From NCBI GenBank assembly GCA_030762175.1, contig CM060846.1:235787512-235851511 (forward strand): a stretch of 64,000 nucleotides of DNA, read 5' to 3'. The translations under genes and the position numbers were made by a program. Within the stretch, counting starts at the first letter, position 1; each line of letters begins with the position of its first letter. The notes under the pieces were generated by a model. That model did no database searches and was not told where the DNA came from. It worked only from the letters and a program-made list of their open reading frames with translations. Below, one piece after another: positions 23,946 through 35,690 of this stretch. Origin of the DNA: Metallyticus violacea (Eukaryota; Arthropoda; Insecta; Mantodea; Metallyticidae).

Positions 23946-26900
23946 TATTTTTATTTTTTTTTTATTCTGCAATTCTTACATTCCGATATCTTGTTTCTAC
24001 ATCAAGAAATAATATTCCAGATTTAATTTATTTATTCCTCTTATATCGTTCTATACAATTTAAATTACAATTGAAATTCTACAGATTTTATAATCTACAC
24101 TACTAATACTATAACTAAACAAAATTGAAACTTCAATAAAACTAAACTGGTACTGGAAACCAGCACTACGACTTTTTCACTATGACTTATAATTTGATCT
24201 ACATTAGCAACTGGTACCCAGTAGCCATGATTACATTTAAAATTAATTAATTTACAATTTTGATCCAATTTAATACATACATCTTCATTTCTGCTAACGC
24301 TCGGTATCCGGGGTGCTCCCCACTGGAATTTTTGGCATCAGGACCTGGAAATCAATGGAGTTGCTGCCGGTCTCAAGCAGCAGTTATACTGGACCATGAT
24401 GTGTTGACAGTGCACTTTCCTTCTTTGCTCTACTTCTCTTGAATTCTGTCTACTTATTCTTCTCTCAACTGCTTCCTTTCCGCAGAAAAACTGCCATTAT
24501 TCATTTATTCTGTCAATTCTGCCCTCTTCTTCTAAATCAAATTGGGTGTTATCTTCTTTATCGTCTTTTTCTTTTACTAATTCTAGTTGTAAATATCTTT
24601 CTTGCCTTTCCCCGATTCTCTGGGATCTTCTAGGGGTTTATACAATTTCTAAACTTTGAATTTTTTCTCATGTTTGTTTTTGCTATTTATTTACTATTTT
24701 GTCATTTTGCATGATATTTTATTTATTACCTTGTTCAATGCCCTAAAATCATTTTCGTCTCTAATGATGTTCCGGATGTGTTTCCCAGCAAGTATTCGTC
24801 TTTCCTCTGCTACAATTGACTGGTATTTAGGGCATTCAAATGACACATGTTCCAGTGTATCGATCACATTATAGTTCGTACATGTATTGTTTGCTTGTAA
24901 TTTAAATCTTTGCAAATATGAGCAATATGAACACTATCTTGTTACATAATGCACTAAACCCTTATTGGGATGAATATGCTTAAATTGTAATCCTTCCTTT
25001 ATGGATGGGAAGGTTTCATGCACTCTTCTAACTTCTTTCATTTCATCCCATTCTTGTTGCCATATTTGCAATAAAGAATCTTGAATTCCATTATTATTTC
25101 TACGCATTTTACCAACAATTTCCATTATTTTTAAGCCATTATATTTTTTAGTCAATAAGAGGCTGATCTTAATTGATCTAAATAATCAATTGTCCATATA
25201 CCAAATATTACTAATAATCCCATTGTTGGGAAGTGGAAAATGCCCCTGTACATCTCATTAAAATACTCCTTCCAGAGCTCCTTAAAGTACATATAAAATG
25301 TACCTTGTGTGTCTTTTGCCACAAAACTCCTCCTCTGTAGTTTAACAATAATAATATTAAGAGATAAGCAGTAAACCAATATCTATATATCTATTTGGAT
25401 GAAAAATTAAATTTTATGAAACATGTAGAAAACACAAGAACTAGAGCAGAAAAATTTATGTTTAAGTTGCCAATATTGGACAAAGATATTTCAATAAATA
25501 AGCTAACTAAATAAAAATCTATCATAATAGCATCTTTGCAGCCATATTAGGATTTCTGTTTAAGTTTCCTTTTAAAAACATATTTGATGATTTGTGAGGA
25601 GCAATCTTCAATTTTGCTTTCATGCACCAATTGTTTACATGATCAGTTTTATATTTGGTCTCTTTTCAATTTCCTTTCTATTATTTTCTTCCATTATTAA
25701 TAGTAAGTCATCTGCATATGCCATAATATCTTTTTTATTGTTTAATCCTTCTAATTTTTCTATTAGAGATTCCAAAAATATATCCCATTATATTGGCCCT
25801 AAATTTGATTCCTGGGCACATCCTTTAATAATTTCCTATGTAATAATCAAGTTTTACCCTTATCATACACTCGTCTATTTTTACAATAATCTATTAACAA
25901 ATTATAGATGCATTTTGGATATTTCTTTTTCCTTAAAGTTTGAAACAGTACTAGCCACCATAAGTTATCAAATGCACCTGCAATATCGAAAAATATTCCT
26001 ATTACATTTTTTTCATTAGATGATTTTGCAGTATCTATTACCTTGATTATGGCATCCTCTGTTGACTTGTCTTTTCTAAATCCAAACTGTTTACTGGTCA
26101 TACCAATCATTGATCTATGTTCATCTATTCTTTGGCTCAGTAGTTTTTCTTGGATTTTGCCCGAAGCATTTAATAAGCAAATAGGCCTATAGGATTTCGG
26201 TTGCGTGAGATCTTTGTAAGCCCCTTTGTTTAAAATGATCACATTCACTTCCTTCCATCAGTAAGGCACTCTTCTCGGCCATAGACATTTATTAAACAAG
26301 GTACAGGATAATCTGTTCTTCCAAATGCTGTAGCACTTCTGAACTCATTTCATCCGGTCTGGTAATTTGTTCTCCTTTAATTCCATTATAGTTTTTCTTA
26401 ATTCAACTTCATGGTAGGGAAAAAAACACCATCTATTTTTACAGTAATGAGCTCTTTTCTTAGTTTCCTGGGCTCTGAGTTATCGTTTTCATTAATATCA
26501 TTAAGTAGTTTTGGAAAAAGAAGATATATAGAGTCTATCCAATTAACAGTCATTTTATCCTCCACTTTATCCAGAGTGGATATTACTTTTGGGGCTTTTA
26601 CTTACTCCATTATTAGTTTGTAAGGTGTACCCCATATATTGTTGGAAAGGTTTACCTCTAGGAAATTTTCGATGCAGCTTGGCGATATTCTTCCATATTT
26701 TTTTCTAATTTCTCTATATTTATTTAAGTTATTTTCTTTTTCTGAGGCAATGATAGACTTACGGTAAATTATTCTGACTTTTCTAACTAATCTACTTAAT
26801 TTTAACAGATTATTGTTCAAAAATGTTGGTGAAGTGTTATATATTTTATTAATTCTGGGTATGCTGCACTTCATAGCTTTTTGGATGGCTTTGGTTAGTT

Positions 26901-27200
26901 CTAATGCTTTATTATTAACGTCATCTAGAGGTTGAGGCATTCTGGGCAATTTAAATTTAAATACGTAATATATCCTAAATTTAGGTATTCATATTTTATA
27001 CTAAACTCCACTAACTTACGTAAAAGTAAGACGCATTTCGTGAGAATGTCTACCATTTTCAGTTTCTCACTGAACCGTCGCTACTCGAAACGATGGCTAG
27101 ACAACCGGATGTTCGTGTGGTGGCCTCTGTTGGTTGAAGTAGAAAATTGCTGAGTTCATCCATAGTAGGAAACTCGAAATTCATTAAGTTTTCTTTTTTT
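23945..27200 (-). mobile_element. LINE B: R1-like non-LTR retrotransposon, 5'-truncated and decayed
   Basis: Minus-strand ORF2 remains run from about 27,150 to 24,690. A pre-RT region with WGTPYKL (26,602-26,949) is followed by TRPDEMSSEVLQHL (about 26,330-26,370) and SYRPICLL (about 26,170-26,195). GFRKDKSTEDAI and FFDIAGAFDNLWW (25,847-26,100) come next, with a GC-QES-LGP block and AYADDLLL near 25,700-25,720, the catalytic palm motif. The C-terminus has CTNYNVIDTLEHVSFECPKY (24,694-24,915), a CCHC-like tail. The 3' end, with an A-rich tail, is at about 23,943-23,970 (T/A run on the plus strand). A GC-richer 3' UTR occupies about 24,260-24,450. The thumb segment at 25,381-25,560 is inverted. 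Frames are broken throughout. Confidence 0.82.
25381..25560 (+). mobile_element. Locally inverted thumb segment inside LINE B
   Basis: The plus strand reads YLDEKLNFMKHVENTRTRAE then KFMFKLP. This matches the block just after the YADD palm in R1-like LINEs (YLGV-LD-L-F-KHVE). The rest of LINE B on both sides is on the minus strand, so this piece was flipped in place. Confidence 0.7.
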
Positions 27201-27319
27201 TTTTCATAAATAAAAATAAATCATAAAGTTAGGATTTCAGGATGTGAACAAAGGCCCTCGAGCTTGAGTGTCAAGGTGTATTACTGCATACTCCAACAAG
27301 ACAAATCAATCAATCAATC

Positions 27320-27560
27320 AAACCCTTTGAACCAGATTTTTTATCACAATAGTTGGTCAACCATTTTTCTGCTCATCATGGGCATTCTGCAAATCATTTG
27401 CCCATTTTTTGAAAATTGACACTATTTTCTTACCCCACATTCACTCATTACATTATCTTCATAAACTACACATAGTTGACAATGGATTTTAGCAACCTTA
27501 CAGTTTTTGGCTACAAGAAATCATCAATGAGTGCACCTCATAACTGTCAGGATTCTTAAT
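27320..27560 (-). pseudogene. Mariner N-terminal helix-turn-helix fragment (SETMAR-type)
   Basis: Minus-strand peptides follow the paired DNA-binding domain of mariner transposases: VYEDNVMSE (about 27,455-27,480) followed by a WANDLQNAHDEQKNG block (about 27,360-27,410) and LVQRV. Family consensus there is VYGENVMSE, FN-GRTNVHDE-RSGRP and ED LV-V. Frame changes occur within the motif. No catalytic domain follows; the sequence ends in ATCA repeats near 27,307-27,322. Confidence 0.6.
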
Positions 27561-28460
27561 AGCCGCATATATTTTTAATGCCTATAGCTCAGCAGGTAAA
27601 AATTACATTACCTTTACTTTAGTACTGCTTGATGTGTAATATTCCAAGCTACACAGCTTTGCAAACACAGCACAATTATGCCATTTACTTCATGCACTGC
27701 ATGAAAATGGAGGTTACTTTATAGATAGCCCTCATATATCAATAAGGTTCTTCCATTACAATATAGAACAGAAACTGCACAATTAGCTACAACAGTTTGT
27801 TGCAATAATATATCACATGGTAATTGTTTCAAATAACTAAACAGAGCTATTTACATTGAATAAAGAATTTCATATGCATTATAAATATAATATAATAATC
27901 CATAGATAATTTTTGCAAGCTAAAATGATGAATTAGGGGGTAAAAATTTAGAAAGTGCTGTTATATTAAGTTTATTGCTACCTCTAGAAACTGTTTTAGT
28001 ATGCCTATTATATCTGTTAATAAATACCACAAAAAAATTTAAATAAGAAATAGCATTTCACCATACTAACTTGTAAATGTTATAGGAAGTACTTCTGTAA
28101 CATTATAATTGATAAAAACAATGAGCAACCAGATATATGAAAAAGTATAAAATATACAATCCATATATTTTGAAAATATAAAGTCATTAGCCAGGTTACA
28201 TATGCTGAAGTCCCTTTGGAGTGCAAACCATCACATACTCATGCACTAATAGGCACACTTTAAAGGTTTTAGCAAACATGCCCTGTCCTTAAGCAAATAA
28301 CAAATGGTCTTTGTTTTCTAAATTTCTGGGTGTAGTTTCTTAAGTAAGCATTTCAGCAACACCAACAAAATTTATACTTATTAATAATTTGAGAATTTAG
28401 CTGGCATAGGAAGTCTGCATGCTTTCACTGCTCCTTTGATATTGGATGCAGATTATTTAA
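27560..28460. other. Intergenic, nothing recognised
   Basis: AT-rich sequence without recognised coding or repeat content. Confidence 0.5.
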
Positions 28461-28469
28461 GAAAATGTT

Positions 28470-28735
28470 ATAAATATAGTTCCTGGGGTTCAATTCCTGT
28501 CAAGGCCATCCTATCCACTTGAAGCTTTTTCTAGTTATTTGCAGTCCTCATAAATGGCAAAAGTTAGGAAGATGCCCTACATTCAGACCTGGATGCTCCC
28601 TTCCTTAAAAAAAGTATCTTTAGCAGTTTTCAATATCATTTCAAGCATCATCATGGTCCATCACTGGTAATGAAATGAATGAATAGTGCTTAATGCCCGT
28701 TTTTGCTACAGAGGCACCACAGGCGATCCATCAGT
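28470..28735 (+). repeat. Possible SINE fragments
   Basis: A Pol III B-box-like GGTTCAATTCC occurs at about 28,489-28,499. At about 28,690-28,728 is a block TGCTTAATGCCCGTTTTTGC that recurs with changes inside LINE A3 (about 52,476-52,515, followed there by an A-run). The two occurrences point to a second SINE-like family, distinct from S1-S5. Boundaries are uncertain. Confidence 0.4.
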
Positions 28736-28739
28736 TGTA

Positions 28740-29156
28740 ATACCTCAGAAGTGAAAATGGACATTATTCACTATCATACAAAAATCTGCTTCCATAATTT
28801 AAGTTCATATTATTTAATGATTTTAATAGATTAAAACAATAAGTTCCTGTCTGCACACAGAATAAGAGATTTTCTTCTATGAGACAGCTGCTTAATGAGA
28901 GTAGCACTTGTATGCATAACAGTGGGTAATATCATTTTCTATTTCTGTAATATTTTAATTAAAAATAAATTAAAACAATAATTTAATTTCTAAGTTACCC
29001 TTCCAGCTTAGTCTATAAAATTATGCTGATTATAATAATTGTTTCTTTACAGTAATTCACATATCTCTCCATAATTCTGGCTTATAATAAAAATAATTTC
29101 CACAGCCAATTCTACTATTAAAGTTGCTTTCATATTTTAACAAAAGACAGGATAAA

Positions 29157-29213
<57 letters not shown>

Positions 29214-29537
29214 CTTGTTTATATTATTTATATTTTAGAAGTGAAGTGTTGAATACTGCACATATCATTTAACATTTTTAACAAATTATGAAGTGTAAAG
29301 TTAAACCAAAAGGTGTCTTTAAAAAGTGGTAAAAAAATTATTTATTATTTTATAGTTTTGGAAAAATTTAGGAAATAGTGACACAAATTAGAAGTTAGTG
29401 AACTAGTGGTTCATTATATGTAAAGTGAAGTTTTATACATAAGGAAAGATAGTTAGAAAATAAATTAAATGTGTATAAGTAGCTTTGAATAGGAATTTTC
29501 ACAGTGAAATGTAGTATAACGTGGTAAATTATTAATA
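28740..29537. other. Intergenic with a pure (TA)n microsatellite at 29,160-29,212
   Basis: No gene was recognised. The (TA)n run of about 26 units is uninterrupted. Confidence 0.8.
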
Positions 29538-29943
29538 AAGAAATCACTCAAATTTCACTAATATTTTTTCCCTTTACTGGACATGTTTTGAAAGTTGTTG
29601 CCTTCATCAACATGATTCTACTATTACTTTCCCAGTGTAGTATTAAAATGTCACTCTATGGATTTTACAGTCTTTGATCTCTTAAACAACAGTAACCTCA
29701 TCACTAAGTTTGCAAAATCCACAGTCAGCTTCCCATGTGGTATTAAATTGTCATTCTCTGGATTTTATGATCTTTGATCTCCCAAACAACAATAACTTCA
29801 CCACTAAGTTCATAAAATCCACAGAGCAACATCTTAATACCACACTGGGAAGCTGACAGTTAAACCATGTTGATTATATAGCAACAGACTTTGAAATATT
29901 TCCAAATAAGTGGAAAATTTTAGTGAAATTTGAGTGAATTCCT
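29538..29943. mobile_element. Foldback / MITE-like element with long inverted repeats and internal duplication
   Basis: The ends mirror each other over about 130 bp: left TCACTCAAATTTCACTAA (29,545-29,562), right TTAGTGAAATTTGAGTGA (29,921-29,938). Further mirrored blocks lie inwards: CATCAACATG on the left with CATGTTGAT on the right, then TTCCCAGTGTAGTATTAA with TTAATACCACACTGGGAA. An internal unit of about 100 bp is tandemly duplicated (about 29,633-29,735 and 29,733-29,835). The second unit itself folds: 29,727-29,770 pairs with 29,811-29,854. No coding potential is seen. The structure fits a non-autonomous foldback or MITE-type element; the parent superfamily is unknown. Confidence 0.72.
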
Positions 29944-29949
29944 CTAAAA

Positions 29950-30940
29950 TAACTTAGTAAATAACGTTATGTGTGCATAGTGTAAGTCTTATAATAAAAA
30001 TTATTATTGTGCTATATTTGTGGTTGTGAAATTGTGAACACACATAGTGCTTCATAGGAAGATTAGTCAAGGTGTCTTTTTGAAAGATATAGTATGATGT
30101 AATTTTAATGATTGTGCATTTTAATATCAGTACAGTTAAAAATGAAATTATATTTGGTTTGGTGGCCTAAGTTAATTAGTCTTAGAATAAGAAAAATCTC
30201 TCCTAGAACTGCAAACAGAACTAGAATCAGTCAAAAGATAATGTAAGAGCACTGTTTATTACTTTATTCTGAAAGTAGTATCTCTGACTGCTTCTTAAGG
30301 ATAGATTCTTTAAATGGGGCAATTTGAGAGTTCTTCGGGATATAATAGATTCAGGTAGGAGAAATTAGGAGCTTGGTTGGGCAGGACATAGTAATTTAGA
30401 TTAGTGGCGTAGAAGAGGGGCACACCCGACTGAAGTCCCCCCTCCATTTCGTTTAGTATGTTTTAATATTTAACTTAGAATTACGCCATAAACAAATAAT
30501 TCATTTTTTTATACCGGAAATAACCAGTAATAACTAACGACAATGAAAGTGTCGCCCGTGCAATATAACCGCTCTCATGGTTTCCGATTCAGACTCATTT
30601 CATTCAAAAGTTTGACCTGTGGCCTACAGTAGATGGCCTTTCAGGTTTAATGTTACATTTCTCTACAATTTCGGTACTTGTACGTGTCTAGGTAATAATA
30701 TTATATAGTAAATGCATACAGACATTCGGTACGGTTGTCTAAGCGTAGCAGAATGATTTACCTGAGAAGGTTCATGAAATAGGTTCTTAGATGCTAGAAT
30801 TGTTGGGTTTGGAGCATCCTTTTTTTATACATATAAATATCACCTTATAACCAAACATTATACTATTTTTAACCTTTATCTATACTAACATGTACAGTGT
30901 ATATACAGTATGCACAGCAATTCAAAGAGCTTGGCCTGTT
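29950..30940. other. Intergenic / possible 3' flank of LINE C
   Basis: AT-rich to about 30,380, then somewhat GC-richer up to the LINE C coding remains. The GC-richer part could be its 3' untranslated region, but no poly-A tail or target duplication was identified. Confidence 0.4.
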
Positions 30941-30949
30941 TAAAGTTTG

Positions 30950-33680
30950 TTAAAATAATTTTATCCTTTTTACCCTAAACTTGTGTTTTCTAAGGATTGG
31001 CGAGTCTCTTCCTATATCTCCGACTATTAAACTCGGGTGAGCACGACTTTTCACCCAAGTCTTGCGCGCTTTATATACAATAAAATTTGCGACGGGCTCC
31101 TTTCGTGTTCCCGATGAATAACTGCATTTGTGGTGACAAGAGGAACATTTAGGAGTTCCGGCTAGCATATGTTTTGTACAGTCTGTAATTGTTCATTGAT
31201 GTTTTCGAGATATGGGCCCGGGCAGCGCTTGCGTTTTTTGTACACTTAATATAAACGCCTTATATAAGATTAGTTGGTCTGCAATAACACTAATTTGCTC
31301 CTAAATACTGGAGCACACATTTTGAGGCGCTGCCCCCCCACTGTTGGCACTATTTTGCAATGTTCCCCCCATCTGATTGTGGAGTCTAACGTCCCTATAT
31401 ATTTTGGGCGCCGGCGAAACGGTAACACTTCCCTACCTACATTGATTGCTTTCTGTTTTGTTAAAAGTATACTGGGGGGCACTTGTATGGGTTTACTTTT
31501 ATTTTCCAAGTTCAGGAATTAGTCAGTATGCCACTGTAGGGTGCGGATTGCGTAGGTAATTTTCCTGTGTTGGGTATAGCACCGTATCGCCGACGTACAT
31601 CATCACTTTAAATCGGAGATCTATAGGAAAATCTCTAGCGAAGAGGGAAAAAAGATATGGGCGTGATATCTCCTAAGGAACTCCGGCGTTTATTTTTCTG
31701 GTGGTTGATTTTTGAGGGATTGCCTGTACGTGGAAGGTGCGATCTGTCGGGTAGCTGTGCAGCAGGAGAATGTGACTTCATATTTGCGGTATCTGTAGGT
31801 GAATTTTATATATCATTCCCGGGTGCCAGCACCTATCTAACGCAGCCTTCACGTAAACAAAGAGTGCCAAGGTGGGGCCCTGTTGGCGAATTGTCCGGTT
31901 AAGTCATCGGTAAATTTAAGGAGTTGTAACTTTGTTGAGTGATGTTTTCTAAATCCAAATTGGAATTTTGATAGTGCATATAGATCCGAGACTGTGTTTT
32001 GTAATCGAATCAGAATGATTTTTTTCGATCAATTTCCAATATGTGGACAGGAGACTAATAGGCCTGTATTTCTGTGGTAGCGGAGGATTTTTGCCTGTTT
32101 TGAGAATCATCATTACCTTTGCCTGCTTCCACGCCGCAGGAAAATAATTATGTAACAGGCAAGCATTTTCAACTTTTTTGTTATATGGACAAGCGCCTTG
32201 CGTGGCGGTTTGAGGTCCTCATTTGTCACTCTGTCCGGGCCTGCGGCTGTGCCGTTCTTTAATAGTCTAATTTGTTTGAAGGTCTCCTGAGCTGTTATCA
32301 ATTTATTTACTTGCTGTTGCCTCGTGAGTCTCCACCCCCTCACCTAGGTTTCTGCAATATTGTCACGGTTCTGCTTGCTGCCCTGGTTTGGCTGAAATTG
32401 CTGCTCCAGAGTGTCCACAAATATTTCGGCCTTTTGTTTTATGGAGAATACAAGCCCAGTCCCAAATTGAAGCGCCTCATTGTTGGGGTGACGACGCCCG
32501 CATTTTTGAAACTGCGTAATCGCCATAATGTTCCGTCAAAGTGGATGTAATGATCACATCTTCTGTTCAAAGCTGTGATAGTTATTGGCAATTATTAGCG
32601 ATCTGATTACCTAATGCAACCATTTCGCAGTGATTTTTAGGATCGGGGATCCAATTTTGCGCCATCTGCGCATGCATCGCCTATGGCCGACAATGAGTCG
32701 CTACACTTCTGGGTATCTGACCCGTGCGAGCTGGACTTTGTTTTTTGCGTGCTGGCTATATGCGCCGTCCTGATGGAGGCCGTGAAATTAGCTATTTCTT
32801 AATCAATTTCCAATGTGCTGCATAAAGTTACTTTGGGGTTCACGAGGGAACGCATTTGTTTTTTTTTTTTTTTTTTTTTTTTTTTTTGTATTCATTCTAG
32901 TCCGTCGTTGCCACGACGGGCACTTTTAAGGTCCTGGTTTGATCCAGCTGGCCTAAGATGCCAAAAGTGACCGGAAGATGATCAGAATCCTGGCTGTGAA
33001 ATACATTTAAATAGGAAGTTAATTGAACATTTATGCAGATCACAAAGTCGAACACGTCCGGGTCGGGAGGTCCACTACGGTGATAAAAAAAGCGAGGTCG
33101 GAAAGGGCATGTATCTCCACGTCGTCATAAACTAGCAGAAATTGCACAATATTTTGCCAGCCTGGTCTATCATTCTGGAGTTCCAGGCTAGGTGGTAGAC
33201 CTTGAAATCCCCAGCCACAATCACATTTTCACGCAGATTGAAGAGTTGATGTAAATTCTATGAGGCCCCAACTCTCTGCGGGCAACTATCAGGATGGTTT
33301 GATTGTTTAAGCCTATTTCTATTGCGATACACTCCAGACATCTGAGGGGTGGGAGGCTCACCGAGGCGAAAACAATGTTAATTTTTATTGCAATGGCAGT
33401 TCCCCCTTGGCCTGTACGTGTGATGGTATATTGTTGAATGTTGAAATTTACATTCTATGTAAATTTTGTTTTCCCCAAGAATGCCGTATAATTCTTTCTC
33501 CTTAGGAAGCCTTCAAACTCATATCTCTGATTGGATATGCTGTTTGCGTTGCATGGCATGGAACCAATGGAATGGAACGAATATGGTATGGCTAAAGCTT
33601 GAGGACCCTCTGTTAGGAGGGCGCCTCTTCCGCTCACAGGGTGTCACATGGAACGAATTGCAGTTGTGTGCCCCGTTGTG
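30950..33680 (-). mobile_element. LINE C ORF2: Jockey-like endonuclease and reverse transcriptase, decayed
   Basis: The minus strand gives an apurinic-endonuclease-like N-terminus (YEFEGFLRRKNYTAFLGKTK at about 33,455-33,530, then GGTAIAIKINIV near 33,380, RCLECIAIEIGLNNQTILIV near 33,310). Reverse transcriptase pieces follow: NGTAAGPDRV and LKPPRKALVHITKKL (32,113-32,343), then YPIS-like remnants to about 32,040. A thumb block KYIGTLDSTIRWGEHCK is at 31,270-31,509, and a C-terminal block ending at 30,950. Order and motifs fit Jockey-type LINEs; no RNase H was seen. The palm YADD region was not found, and about 31,520-32,040 is scrambled. Base composition is clearly GC-richer than the rest of the window. 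Confidence 0.72.
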
Positions 33681-33689
33681 AGCGCCATT

Positions 33690-34460
33690 TTAATTCGTAA
33701 GTGAGCTGTTGAAGTTTAAGGCCTCTAGCTTTTCCATCACATTGCTGCAGTTTTTGAGTGAGATCGTTAGTGTATTGAGATTTGCTATAATTTTCGAGAT
33801 GTTCAGCATTTTGATTAGGTTGAACAGTTCCTTCAGATCTCCCAAGCCTGAAGTTTTTTCTGCGGTGCTTGTTGGCGCTACCTGACCGCTTGGTGGTGCC
33901 GTGTTGGCTTGTGGGCTTCGCATTTTAGCCGCGAAGTTTGACCGCCCTAGTAAACCCCGGGTTGGTAATGGGCCATATAGACCGTACATTTTCCTAGTTG
34001 CCTGTCTAGGTCTTCAAGCTGTCGTCTATCCCATTCCTCTTGGAAGGTGTACACCCCCGGTAACTTACTGGATGGGTCTGACCACCCATGTGAGGTATAA
34101 CATTCCCCATCCCCTTACTGGGGCATGTTAACAGACGATGTGCCCTTCCGCAGAGAACACATTTAGAAAGCAATATAAATAATTTATATGTGTGCCCCAG
34201 CTGTTGGCAGTTATAGCATTGACTAATCGAGTTCTGATTCCTGAAGTGTTCAATGCTAACAATCATATTGCATATCTGCCTTTCAAAGATGTTTTTTTTT
34301 TGTCAGACTCGCTGTGTTCCAGTGTCACCCCTAGTACAGGAAGAGTCTTACTGACTTCGCCTAGTGTTTTAAGTGTATCCTTTAGCTACGATGTCTTCTT
34401 GGATTTCAGCGAGATGCAGAAGGGGGGGGGGCTACTTAACTGCGAATCTGAGTTGCAGTT
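33690..34460 (-). mobile_element. LINE C ORF1: gag-like protein with zinc knuckles, decayed
   Basis: Minus-strand frames give an RNA-binding-like region (DIVAKGYTLKTLGEVSKTLP near 34,330-34,400). Tandem CCHC-type knuckles follow: QCYNCQQLGHTYKLF, then KCVLCGRAHRLLTC, then a third with HPVSYRGC (34,006-34,266). This trio, ending in a P-x-SYRGC signature, is typical of Jockey/I-type LINE ORF1. The C-terminal part (33,690-33,989) has Leu-rich helices. It lies directly upstream of LINE C ORF2 on the same strand, in the expected order. Frameshifts separate the two parts near 33,990. Confidence 0.72.
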
Positions 34461-34499
34461 CATGAATCAACTGATGATGAAGCTCTCATAGTTTATCGA

Positions 34500-35004
34500 A
34501 CCGGCTTACTATAAATAGGTAACAACAACGTATAGTCGCCCGTTTATCTCGGGGTCTTTGAAATGAACTGTTTACTTGCCTAGCGATTGAGATTCTCTGT
34601 CTAACCGTAACAATAATATTTTAGTTTCAGCAAATAGCAATAAAGGACTTGACGGCATACAATCTACAAGTGGAATGATGTGGATGACAGCTTATCTACA
34701 GCTAAACAAGATTTTATCATAGTTAATTGTTGCAATATTCGCGTAACAGTCATATCAGCAGTGTGTCTTTTATGATACGATGAGCGTAGCTTTAACAATT
34801 TGTACTTACTGAAATGCTGACGATTATTAAATTACATCTATAACACAGCTGTCATATAAAATATTTTCTTTTTTCTTTCTTGTGCCCAATTCGGTGAATT
34901 TATTACTTTGTTGCCATTACTAGCTGTATCTCTAGCATTGTTAATTAGTTTATTTCTCCTGCAAATCGCTTCATTTCAGTTATAAGGGATCGGTTATTAT
35001 ATCG
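34500..35004. other. Upstream flank of LINE C, nothing recognised
   Basis: Moderately AT-rich. It could be LINE 5' UTR, but no promoter-like motif was identified. Confidence 0.4.
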
Positions 35005-35313
35005 ATGACGGTGCTTTATTGGTCCTGGTGGTGTAGAGGTAACCATACTTGCCTTCTAAACCCAAGGTCGCGGGTTGAAACCCGACCAGGATCGGGCCTA
35101 AAAATAGTAAGTGTGACTTCCTTCGGAAGGTAAGTAAAGCCGTGGGTCCCGTGTCGTACATTTACGGCACGATGAAGAACCTCAAGCCTGAAAGAAGAGG
35201 CCTCTGAGCAAAATTTGTCGGCCGTTTCACGCCCTGAATAGAATGGGACGCTGATGACCTGAGATGTTAAAGAGCGTTCCTAAATAAACAAATAAAAAAA
35301 TGACGGTGCTTTA
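35005..35313 (+). mobile_element. Full-length tRNA-derived SINE (S3) with perfect 14-bp target-site duplications
   Basis: ATGACGGTGCTTTA occurs at 35,005-35,018 and again at 35,300-35,313, flanking a body of 281 bp. The head (about 35,023-35,091) resembles a tRNA. TCCTGGT and ACCAGGA can form a perfect 7-bp acceptor stem, an A-box-like GGTGTAGAGG follows, and a B-box-like CGGGTTGAAACCCG lies near the 3' end. The T-loop is one base short and the anticodon stem is poor, so it is not a functional tRNA. The tRNA-unrelated body ends in an AAATAAACAAATAAAAAAA tail. The intact duplication suggests a fairly recent insertion. S1, S2, S4 and S5 are relatives. Confidence 0.92.
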
Positions 35314-35690
35314 GAAAGGTACATTGCTAAAATGTGATATATTCAGTTCCAGCTACCCAATAAACCTATAATAATGCATGGTGAAAGTGTCAGTACCAGG
35401 AATGACTGACAGTTGTAGTTAGATTTCAGCCAGAGGGGAGTTTGAGTTATGTCAGCCTGCCATGATATCGCATTATAGTTGCATAAGCAGGTAGTTTTTT
35501 GTTGAAGAACAGCAGCAAATCACTTTGGCTCTGTTTGTTGTAAGCTTTCGGGTGGATCAATTTTAATAGTGAACTCAAAATGAGCCAAAAAATTTTTGTT
35601 TATTCACCAAATGAATTAAATTAGCAAATAATACCGAGGGACAGGAATTTGAACTCGGCGTCTTTCGCAATAATTGCATGTTCTAACATG
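35314..35690. other. Intergenic, nothing recognised
   Basis: No coding family was recognised. The block near 35,635-35,670 has a tRNA-like TTTGAACTCGGCG but no other support. Confidence 0.4.

Noticed and set aside
24656..24874. Plus-strand open frame
   Set aside because: Antisense shadow of the LINE B C-terminal Cys/His tail.
25594..26019. 141-residue plus-strand open frame
   Set aside because: Antisense shadow of the LINE B reverse transcriptase, whose YADD block lies on the minus strand here.
31274..31522. Plus-strand open frame opposite LINE C
   Set aside because: Antisense shadow of the LINE C thumb block on the minus strand.
35023..35091. Functional tRNA gene
   Set aside because: The acceptor stem is perfect, but the T-loop is one base short and the anticodon stem does not pair properly. 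It is followed by a SINE body, A-rich tail and target duplication, so it is a SINE head.
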